Shown here: positions 34,115-41,253 of the stretch, piece by piece | How the letters are laid out: each line of letters starts with the position of its first letter | How positions within the stretch are numbered: the stretch's first letter is position 1 | The notes under the pieces: model-generated | The model's input: only the letters and a program-made list of their open reading frames with translations | Database searches by the model: none | What the model was told of the DNA's origin: nothing | Assembly (NCBI GenBank): GCA_964612425.1 | Contig: CAZTDX010000014.1 | Coordinates: 1 to 59,547 of the forward strand | Source: CAUJGP01 sp964612425 | Lineage (GTDB): Bacteria > Bdellovibrionota > Bdellovibrionia > Bdellovibrionales > Bdellovibrionaceae | Direction of reading: 5' to 3' | DNA length: 59,547 nucleotides | Translations under genes and position numbers: made by a program

Positions 34115-35527
34115 TTATTGTTTTTGAGCTCTGATTTTCTTCACTTCCTCAGGAGTTACAACTTTCTTAGAATTGCCCCATTGGTGGTAAACATAAGTAA
34201 GTACGTTAGCCACTTCTTCGTCAGTCAATTGTTGAGCAGGCATTACAGAGTTATATTTTTCTCCATTAACAACAATCTCACCGGAGCGACCATGCACAAC
34301 CGTCGCAATTGAAAGTTCTTTATTTTTATTCAAATAATCAGATCCTGCAAGAGGAGGAAACGCGCCTTTAATTCCAGTACCAGCAGCTTGGTGACAAGCT
34401 AAACAGTTATTAGTGAAGATGGCTTGACCAAATTTAATTCTGTCAGCTGTTGTTTTAGCCACTGGTGTTTTTGGTGTAGCTTCGTTTGGCATTGTTTGAA
34501 TACCAGCACCCTCTGGGAGATAGACCTCATCCAACTGCTTACCAGAATAAATTACTTTATCCTCAGCACCTTCTGCTTTTAACATTCCGAGGGCACCTTT
34601 GTTGAAAGTTCGAGTCAATGCATGATCCACTAAAATATAGGTTGCAGGAACATCCAGCTTGAACTCGACGATGGTTGATCCCCCTGGTGGAACAATGGTT
34701 GTTTGCACATTTTCATTTATGATTTTAGTACCACCTTCTGGGTACACCTTATCAAAAATTTCACCAATCACATGGAAGTTTGAAGCGATATTGGGTCCAC
34801 CAACTCCAAAGTATAAACGAACAGTTTCACCAACTTTAGCACGAATGGAGCTATCGCCAGCAATTGCCCCAACAGAACCGTTGAATACGATATAGGTTGG
34901 GTGCTCATCAACAGCTTTTTCCATATCAAAGGGTTGAAGACCGGGGGCTCCGTTTTTTCCTTTGGTGTAGAAATCGCCCTGCATGACGTAAAATTCTTTA
35001 TCCACTTTGGGTAAATCTTTTTTAGGTTGTACGTAAATCAAGCCATACATTCCGTTCGCAATGTGCATAGCAACAGGTGCCGTGGCACAATGGTAAACAT
35101 AGAGACCTGGGTTTAATGCTTTAAAAGAAAACTTCGAGCTGTGTCCAGGAGCAGTGAACGAAGCACCGGCACCTCCACCTTGCCCTGTTACCGCATGCAA
35201 ATCGATATTGTGTGGCATTTTTGAGGAAGGATGGTTGTGTAAATTAAACTCTACTATGTCACCTTCTCGAACTCGAATAAACTTACCAGGCACGCTACCA
35301 CCGTAAGTCCAAAAAATGTACTCAACACCATCAGCCATACGCTTTTTAACTTCTTTAACCTCTAAATTTACAATCACTTTTGTGGAGTGAGTCCTTGTAA
35401 TTTGAGGGGGTACATTGGGTGCATCGGTGAGTACGGCGACTTCTTCACCTTTTATTTCATCATCAGCCCAGGTTGCGACTCCTCCGCCGAGAAGTAGGCC
35501 CACCATCAATAATCGTAACAACTTCAT
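34115..35527 (-). CDS. nirK: Copper nitrite reductase (AniA/NirK class II) with fused cytochrome c
   Basis: Reduces nitrite to nitric oxide in the periplasm. The 470-residue chain has a signal peptide, two cupredoxin domains, and a C-terminal cytochrome c. Type-1 copper ligands are His106, Cys147, His155 and Met160; type-2 ligands are His111, His146 and His302, with catalytic Asp109 and His252. The sequence CATAPVAMHIANGMYG is of the AniA class. The heme motif is CLACH (residues 375-379), with a likely axial Met429. The start has AAGGAG nine bases upstream. The fused heme lets it take electrons directly from a donor. FGE-like and SCO genes follow in the same direction. Confidence 0.97.
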   Translation of the reverse strand: MKLLRLLMVGLLLGGGVATWADDEIKGEEVAVLTDAPNVPPQITRTHSTKVIVNLEVKEVKKRMADGVEYIFWTYGGSVPGKFIRVREGDIVEFNLHNHPSSKMPHNIDLHAVTGQGGGAGASFTAPGHSSKFSFKALNPGLYVYHCATAPVAMHIANGMYGLIYVQPKKDLPKVDKEFYVMQGDFYTKGKNGAPGLQPFDMEKAVDEHPTYIVFNGSVGAIAGDSSIRAKVGETVRLYFGVGGPNIASNFHVIGEIFDKVYPEGGTKIINENVQTTIVPPGGSTIVEFKLDVPATYILVDHALTRTFNKGALGMLKAEGAEDKVIYSGKQLDEVYLPEGAGIQTMPNEATPKTPVAKTTADRIKFGQAIFTNNCLACHQAAGTGIKGAFPPLAGSDYLNKNKELSIATVVHGRSGEIVVNGEKYNSVMPAQQLTDEEVANVLTYVYHQWGNSKKVVTPEEVKKIRAQKQ

Positions 35528-36170
35528 ATATTTCTCCTTGTTGAAAAATTTAATGATATACAAATTTTATTTGCACTCAACAATTTTTTTTAAATAATTG
35601 AATTTATAATAATTTATTTTTGTTCACTTTTAGTTTTATTTATGTCGACGTTCTTTAACTTTTTCCTTTACTTTGAATCAATATTTCTGAGCTCTTTTTT
35701 ACATTCTAGCAATCCACACAGATTGCAACGTATGAGTTAAATCATAAACTCCAAAAGCTTCAAAAAAATTGGAACACAAAGTGGAATGGAAATCCTTTGG
35801 TCTTAAAAAAGTTAAATTAGTCGTTCATTGTGGGGACAAAGTATCTCAAAACAAGATTTTTAAACTAATAAAATGTCTCATCTCCGTAGTGGGATTGGAG
35901 GATTTCGAATTGATACAATGAGAGTTATCTCTGATTCACCTTGAATCGCATCTTCAAAGCCGTGTTTCAAGTAACCACAATTTTTGAATCAATTTTAGAT
36001 TGAGTGTGTGTTATATTTCTAACACTTGCCTAACCATTTACACTTACTTTTGGTTTAAATACCATTATTGAACGTTACAACTTGGCACATGTTTCGCAAT
36101 AGAACATTCGTGAGACAGCCATTTAAATATGGCGAATTAAGATAAACCAAATGTTACGGAGGTACTTGAA
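35528..36170. other. Long regulatory gap before nirK
   Basis: No gene of reasonable length is visible over about 640 bases between nirK and the divergent small exported protein. It contains two adjacent palindromes near 35709-35746, listed separately, and another short one, GTGTTA-TATTTC-TAACAC, at 36008-36025. The sequence is AT-rich with no structured RNA that I recognise. Confidence 0.5.
35709..35746. promoter_or_regulatory. Two adjacent palindromes upstream of nirK
   Basis: GCAATC-CACACA-GATTGC (35709-35726) is a perfect 6-bp inverted repeat. Four bases on, TATGAgTTAAaTCATA (35731-35746) is symmetric except for two central positions. They lie about 180-220 bases before the nirK start, where a nitrite or NO-responsive regulator could bind. 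Neither exactly matches the FNR (TTGAT-N4-ATCAA) consensus. Confidence 0.4.
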
Positions 36171-36407
36171 ATGTACTTTATTAGAATATCAACTGTAGTA
36201 ATCTTAACTTTTTTTGGAATGCTTCCATTTTCAAATGCGACGTCACCCGCGGGAGTCAAATTGCATGCAACTGACCCGAACTTAATCCCAAATCAAGGAG
36301 CGAACGGCAGCACTTGCCAGTCAAGAACTAACGTAGCTATGAACGATCAACAAAATAATCATCCACAAGATAAGTTTACAAAAAATAATACTAATGCTTT
36401 AAAGTAG
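36171..36407 (+). CDS. Small exported polar protein
   Basis: A 78-residue protein with a Sec signal (cleavage probably after SNA, residue 24) and a 54-residue mature part rich in Asn, Gln, Lys and Thr with a single Cys, so disordered or short-lived. A strong ACGGAGG site lies eight bases before the ATG, which supports a real gene despite its size. It is divergent from nirK, sharing the long gap. No known family is recognised; a link to nitrite metabolism is only positional. Confidence 0.6.
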   Translation: MYFIRISTVVILTFFGMLPFSNATSPAGVKLHATDPNLIPNQGANGSTCQSRTNVAMNDQQNNHPQDKFTKNNTNALK

Positions 36408-36429
36408 TTCCTCAGAGTTCAAATCCAAT

Positions 36430-36645
36430 CTACTTCTTTAACTTTTGCTCGATTTCTTGCTTTGCTTGCCGTCCGAGGTGGACGGCTCGATGAGCAACGT
36501 CACTTAAAAAGCTCGTAAGCTGTGATTGCGCGAGCGTTTGGTAAAACTTCCCTTCTAAGGTTTTGTCGCCCACTTTTATTTGTAAAAGAGAAATTAACAA
36601 CAAGGTCGCAAGAAAACATTTAAAAATAAATTTAAGTTCAGCCAA
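36430..36645 (-). CDS. Small single-helix membrane protein
   Basis: A 71-residue protein starting at TTG 36645, seven bases after AAGGAG, within the end of the cheY gene (8-base overlap). Residues 7-24 form a membrane helix, and the remainder is a basic amphipathic helical tail ending in KQEIEQKLKK. It is translationally coupled to the response regulator. The alternative ATG at 36705 would make a charged extension without a ribosome site. Its function is unknown; it might anchor or localise a partner. Confidence 0.5.
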   Translation of the reverse strand: MAELKFIFKCFLATLLLISLLQIKVGDKTLEGKFYQTLAQSQLTSFLSDVAHRAVHLGRQAKQEIEQKLKK

Positions 36646-37021
36646 TTTTTCTCTCCTTATTTTGAAGGGCCTCTTTAATTGCATCAACCACAGTCCAATT
36701 TTCAAAAGGCTTCGTAATATAACTCACAAAACCAACCCCCAGCGCCTCAGTCATTATCTCCTCATTATTCATTGTGGATAAACCAATTATTGGGAGAAAG
36801 GATCTCTGTTTAAAAATCTGTTTTGCCGCTTCAATTCCGCTGAACTTTGGCATGACAATATCCATTATGATCAAATCTGGCTGAAGCGATATCGCCTTTT
36901 TGATGACGTCTTCACCATCTTCTGCCTCACCACAAACTTCCCAGCCCTGACGTCGTATGATGGTCTTTAATATTTCTCTTACAAAGCTGGCATCATCAGC
37001 AATAAGTATTCTGTGTCTCAT
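36638..37021 (-). CDS. Single-domain CheY-like response regulator
   Basis: A 127-residue receiver domain without output. The acidic pocket is Asp9/Asp10, the phosphorylated residue is Asp54 (IIMDIVMPKFSG), with Ser82 and Lys104 (YITKPF). The ATG at 37021 is chosen because it directly starts the usual MRHRILIADD. Such proteins shuttle phosphate to flagellar motors or other targets; no kinase is in the immediate neighbourhood. A small membrane protein gene overlaps its 3' end, suggesting a membrane partner. Confidence 0.9.
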   Translation of the reverse strand: MRHRILIADDASFVREILKTIIRRQGWEVCGEAEDGEDVIKKAISLQPDLIIMDIVMPKFSGIEAAKQIFKQRSFLPIIGLSTMNNEEIMTEALGVGFVSYITKPFENWTVVDAIKEALQNKERKIG

Positions 37022-37139
37022 ATAACTCAATTTATTTTGTATTTATTAAGCGTTCACTGTTGTTTTTAAAAATCTAGTTGGAAGTCGAGATAAACAGGAC
37101 TTCAATTGCTATTATTTTAGCAAATTTTGCATCCTATGA

Positions 37140-38075
37140 TTACTTTGACTTATTGGGGAGGTAAACTTGATACCCTATGTAAAAATTTAAATGTTCTTGG
37201 GATAAATTTTTCATTTCATCACTTCTACTTTTGAGTGATATCCTCTCGTAACCAACATCCAATAAGTATGCTCGACCTAGACTTAGGTCATATTTAAAAT
37301 CCCATTGAAAAACGATGCTGTCCCCATTTATGGTGCTTCGATTATTTTTCATAACAGGAGAATACTGAAGCCTAAACTCTGACTGAGTCTTTTCACTCAA
37401 GAACGAAGGAATTGGAACAACCCCCAAGAGTCCATAGGAATTCAGTGGCTGCATTGATGATTCGTTAATCCTTATTGATTGCCACAAAGAACTTTGGCGC
37501 AAACTGAGTCCTAAATAATAATTGTTTTTTAGTAACTCTACGCTCCATAATGATTGAAACTGAAAATCGTCCCATTTTACTTTATTTCTTGTTCTTGTAG
37601 CCATTTCATTTGAGGAAAAATAGGATAGATCTACTTTATTGGTTTTTAAAAAAGGAATAGTAATCTTCGCACCAAAAGTTAATCCTTGCTCATTAAAACT
37701 TAAATCTTGATTGTCACTTTGAGATTTAATACTTAGTCCTCCCAGGTACAAACTCAAGGCTTCCGCGGGCTCTTTGCTCAAAGTAATTGAAGCTGGTGCC
37801 CTTTTAATCGGTGTTGTTGTTTCTTGATTTTGGATTACGGGCTCTACTGAATTTACATCACTCGTGTTCACCAAAGGCGCTGCTGGCTCTTGATTTTGCT
37901 GCAAAAAAGGTAATTCCGCTTCTTTATGATTAGTAGTTTCGGCAGCATTGTTGGGCTTTGGTCGAGGACCTTTTGATTTTCGTGAAAATAAAAGTTGATC
38001 AGAAGACCACTGACTACTAGCCAAGGAGCTAATTAAAATTAAGAATAGAAAGAGTAGTGTGTTTTTGTAAAGCAC
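37140..38075 (-). CDS. Exported protein with beta-barrel-like C-terminus
   Basis: A 311-residue protein with a signal peptide (about residues 1-21), a Pro/Asn/Thr-rich, apparently unstructured segment to residue 105, then about ten alternating aromatic/polar strands (KWDDFQFQSLWSVELLKNNYYLGLSLRQSSLW and others, ending with LNFYIGYQVYLPNKSK), typical of outer-membrane barrels. The start is GTG at 38075, which is near a weak AAAGG. It is divergent from a second exported protein, with only 48 bases between the starts, so they probably share a regulatory region. No family recognised. Confidence 0.6.
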   Translation of the reverse strand: MLYKNTLLFLFLILISSLASSQWSSDQLLFSRKSKGPRPKPNNAAETTNHKEAELPFLQQNQEPAAPLVNTSDVNSVEPVIQNQETTTPIKRAPASITLSKEPAEALSLYLGGLSIKSQSDNQDLSFNEQGLTFGAKITIPFLKTNKVDLSYFSSNEMATRTRNKVKWDDFQFQSLWSVELLKNNYYLGLSLRQSSLWQSIRINESSMQPLNSYGLLGVVPIPSFLSEKTQSEFRLQYSPVMKNNRSTINGDSIVFQWDFKYDLSLGRAYLLDVGYERISLKSRSDEMKNLSQEHLNFYIGYQVYLPNKSK

Positions 38076-38123
38076 ACCTTTTTATCGGTGAATTGCCTTT
38101 GAACTCAATAGGGGTTGTTTATT

Positions 38124-39731
38124 ATGAAGTCCGTCTTAACACTTGCTACCAAAAAATTACTACTGCTTTATATTTTCTTTATCCTTCCCAGCTTTAGTTT
38201 AGGACTAACTACTAGTTTTGTGAGTGCTGATGATGAGGAAATAACGCTTAAAACTTTAGCTGTGTCTTCTGGAAAAGATAATCTTCAGGGTATTTATGCA
38301 AGGCCGCTATCACAATTTATTGAGAGCCTTATTGAGCAGGATCATTCTTTTGATTTAAAGTCAGCACTTCCTTCCACTGCCAATCTCGACTTAAACGATC
38401 TTCGCTCCAACCCCAAGACTACCTCTGAGTTAATAGGAAAGCACTCCTCTGATGCGCTCATTCATTTGCAAGCAACCAAAGGCACCATGGGACTTCAAAT
38501 CGAACTTGCTCTCTTTACCAAAAAATCAGGTCAACTCTGGGCCTATACTGAAAAGCTAGTCACTGAAAAGTTCGACCTAGAAAATGTTAAAAAAGCTACC
38601 GCGACACTTTACTCTCAACTTATTAATCAAATCCCCTACCAAGGGATGATTTTAAGTCGTACAGGAGGAAAAGTAACCATTAACCGAGGTGCGCAGTTTC
38701 AACTTTATCCGGATCAAGAAATAAATATCATTCAAGTCATTGGCGTCAAAAGACATCCACAATATCAATTTGTCACCCACGTCGAAAAAGAAATCATTGG
38801 AAAAATTAAATTAACAAAAATTGATGAAACACTCAGTTTCGGATATATTATTTTTGAAAAAGAACCGCAATCCGTTCAACCAGGTCTCAAAATTTTACTT
38901 CGAGAACCTATTTACTATCCTAGTTTAGCCACAAGTAAAAACGAAGAAGTCGTCGATTATCTTTTAACACGAGCCGATGGCCAAACCATGCTTCGTGATA
39001 ACAGTAATGAGTGGCTTCCCGAGGGGCGCCCCACTTTTGGCAGAACCCACATACTTTTTGGCCTTGGGCAATTCACTACTTCCACCACTTTATCCACAGA
39101 TGGTGGCCAACAAGGTTCAACTTTAATGGCTTTGAATGCCCAAGTGGATGCTGATTTGTGGATTACACAAAAATGGTTTACTCGACTGGGGCTGAATCAA
39201 GGCTCTGCACAGGTTAAAAACCCCCTCTCTGGTTCAACACCTGAAAATATTAATTTCTCACTTCAAGGAATTAAGGTTGCTGCCGGCTATGACTTTACAC
39301 TTTCTCAATCTGTCTATGGTCCAAGACTACAAGCCATGCTCGGATATTCTCAATTTAGTGCTAAAGCAACAGAGAGTGCCCCAACTTCCTTTACTAGCAC
39401 CAGTTACAGCGGGCTTTGCTTTGGTGTTACAGGTTATATTCCCTGGGATGAAATAGAATCTAAATGGGGCTATGGCGCTGAACTCTGGTATCATCTTTTA
39501 CCATCTGTATCTGAAACACCGGTGACGTCTGGCACATCATCCACAACTCAAATCATTGAACTTTCTGGATCAACACTCTATCGCTGGAGACCAAATCTTT
39601 ATTGGATCGGAAAATTATCCATGGATTCATTATCAACTAGTTTTTCTGGAACTGGCACAAGAACTCAATCAGCGTCTGCCGCCGATTTATCTTGGGTCCG
39701 TGTCAATGGTGGTATTGAGTATTTATTTTAG
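38124..39731 (+). CDS. Exported two-part protein with outer-membrane barrel C-terminus
   Basis: A 535-residue protein with a signal peptide ending near residue 36, a periplasmic domain of about 250 residues, and a C-terminal barrel that finishes in Phe (GGIEYLF), the classic assembly signal. The ATG at 38124 lies behind AGGGG; the TTG at 38115 is less likely. The N-terminal part (TLAVSSGKDNLQGIYARPLSQFIESLIEQD) looks like a regular alpha/beta domain with a possible CsgG- or TolB-like use of ligand, but I cannot name it. It is divergent from the barrel-containing gene at 37140-38075; the two may be partners. Confidence 0.6.
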   Translation: MKSVLTLATKKLLLLYIFFILPSFSLGLTTSFVSADDEEITLKTLAVSSGKDNLQGIYARPLSQFIESLIEQDHSFDLKSALPSTANLDLNDLRSNPKTTSELIGKHSSDALIHLQATKGTMGLQIELALFTKKSGQLWAYTEKLVTEKFDLENVKKATATLYSQLINQIPYQGMILSRTGGKVTINRGAQFQLYPDQEINIIQVIGVKRHPQYQFVTHVEKEIIGKIKLTKIDETLSFGYIIFEKEPQSVQPGLKILLREPIYYPSLATSKNEEVVDYLLTRADGQTMLRDNSNEWLPEGRPTFGRTHILFGLGQFTTSTTLSTDGGQQGSTLMALNAQVDADLWITQKWFTRLGLNQGSAQVKNPLSGSTPENINFSLQGIKVAAGYDFTLSQSVYGPRLQAMLGYSQFSAKATESAPTSFTSTSYSGLCFGVTGYIPWDEIESKWGYGAELWYHLLPSVSETPVTSGTSSTTQIIELSGSTLYRWRPNLYWIGKLSMDSLSTSFSGTGTRTQSASAADLSWVRVNGGIEYLF

Positions 39732-39901
39732 ACCATGAGAAGCGAAATACCTTTGAATTTCGGCCTGTTAGCTTAATAACTCTTGTTAAACAATTTGTCA
39801 TTTTAGATCTGTCCATTTTTATATAAGTATTCGAATCCCAAGGGTATTCTCTGGCACTTTTACTGCAAATAATAAAATAGATTCTATTTATAGGACTATA
39901 T

Positions 39902-41251
39902 ATGACAACTTTTAATAATTTAAAGAAAATTATTAATTTTCTTCTGATCATGACAACAGGATTAATCATTATTAATCCCAGTATTTCCTATTCAAAAGGA
40001 AAAAACAAATGCGAACGGCTATTTATAAAGAATGAAAAAACTGTAGAAAAACAAACTAAGGAGCCATTAGAAAATGAGCCTCAGCTTACCCAAGTGAAAG
40101 CAAAATCAACCTTATCAAAAATTCTTCGATCAAATGCCCCGTTTTTTTGGGCTTTTTTTAAAAAAATAGATATAGCACTAAATGATGGATCGACTCAGAT
40201 CAAAGATGTCCCTAAAAAATTTATTAAAAAGCTCACTAGTTTTTTAGGTATTGTCATGGGCGATGCCCACTTAGGAAATATTCATGTCGTTCCTAGTTCA
40301 AAAAATCGTAACCGACTTGAAACCAAAAATATTGATGGGGATGATGCTGGATTTGGGAAATTAATTTATGACTTTGTTCATTTAGTAGCGTCTATTAAAT
40401 CGATTAATAAAGAAGTTGATCTTGATTTATTAATTAATAGTTATTTAAAAGGCCTTAGTGGTGAAGTTGTGGAGCCTCCAAAATTCATTCAGAAGTTGCT
40501 GAAGCTAAAACCAGAAGAGTTCGAAAAAATGCGAGAAGAAAAAGTCGCTAAAAAAGTCGTAAATGATAAATTTAAGTTATCTGAAGATCTCCATGCGTTT
40601 AACGAAAAGGTTGTTAACAATAGTCGTGAAAATATAAATAGGATTATCATTGATGTTCTACAATTTTCATATAAAGATTGTGAAATTCTTGATTTAGCCT
40701 TACTTCCTGTAACCTCTGGTGGTTCTGCAAATACAAACACTGGAACCGCCAGTAATTCAGGGACAACTCGAATTTGGGTTTTAGTTAAAATAGAAAATAA
40801 AAACCATATTTTTGAAATTAAACCTATGCCAGAACCTGGTGTGAATCATTTTATGGAACAACCTTTTAAAAGACTCGAAATTTGGCAGAAAGCTCGCGAA
40901 TTTTTTGATTACGCAGATAGTGATTTAGCTCCATTGGACATTGGAGGAAATCCTTATTATTTTAGAGAGAAGAAAGTTACCCTTTTTGACGTACCATATG
41001 ATCAATTAGAACCAAAAGACTTAAAACGTCTCAAAGACTTGTCAGAATGGGGAGCCTATCACTTAGGACAATGGCACGCAAAAAATGAGGTGGGCCAAGA
41101 ATACAGTAATTTTGTAAATGATAAAGACCATTATGAGCCTCTAAAACGTTTTGTTCAATTTTCAAGAGACAAACTCTTTGATGAATTTCAAATAGAACTT
41201 GATAAAAAAATAGCTGATGCCAAAGAAAAAAAGACTTCATTCAATCATTAG
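39902..41251 (+). CDS. Exported DUF2252-like kinase-fold protein
   Basis: A 449-residue protein with a signal peptide (residues 1-31). The core follows the DUF2252 pattern, a phosphotransferase-like fold: GDAHLGNIHVVP (Asp121, His123, Asn126), then a DGDDAGFGKLIYDFVHLVASI block (Asp145, Asp147, Asp148, Asp157), and the C-terminal YHLGQWHAKNE, equal to the 'GR-LARAHARS' block of the family. These match the catalytic-loop and metal-site layout of APH-type kinases. Most DUF2252 proteins are cytosolic; this one looks exported. It is convergent with recD2, only two bases apart. Confidence 0.7.
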   Translation: MTTFNNLKKIINFLLIMTTGLIIINPSISYSKGKNKCERLFIKNEKTVEKQTKEPLENEPQLTQVKAKSTLSKILRSNAPFFWAFFKKIDIALNDGSTQIKDVPKKFIKKLTSFLGIVMGDAHLGNIHVVPSSKNRNRLETKNIDGDDAGFGKLIYDFVHLVASIKSINKEVDLDLLINSYLKGLSGEVVEPPKFIQKLLKLKPEEFEKMREEKVAKKVVNDKFKLSEDLHAFNEKVVNNSRENINRIIIDVLQFSYKDCEILDLALLPVTSGGSANTNTGTASNSGTTRIWVLVKIENKNHIFEIKPMPEPGVNHFMEQPFKRLEIWQKAREFFDYADSDLAPLDIGGNPYYFREKKVTLFDVPYDQLEPKDLKRLKDLSEWGAYHLGQWHAKNEVGQEYSNFVNDKDHYEPLKRFVQFSRDKLFDEFQIELDKKIADAKEKKTSFNH

Positions 41252-41253
41252 CT

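Noticed and set aside
35528..36170. tRNA or known structured RNA in the nirK gap
   Set aside because: No cloverleaf with a T-loop GTTCGA-type motif could be found; only short palindromes.
39743..39762. CGAAAT/ATTTCG hairpin after the barrel gene
   Set aside because: Only six base pairs with no T-run; too weak to call a terminator.
39703..39969. Reverse 88-codon frame over the DUF2252-like gene start
   Set aside because: It overlaps two real starts and ends and has no signal of expression.
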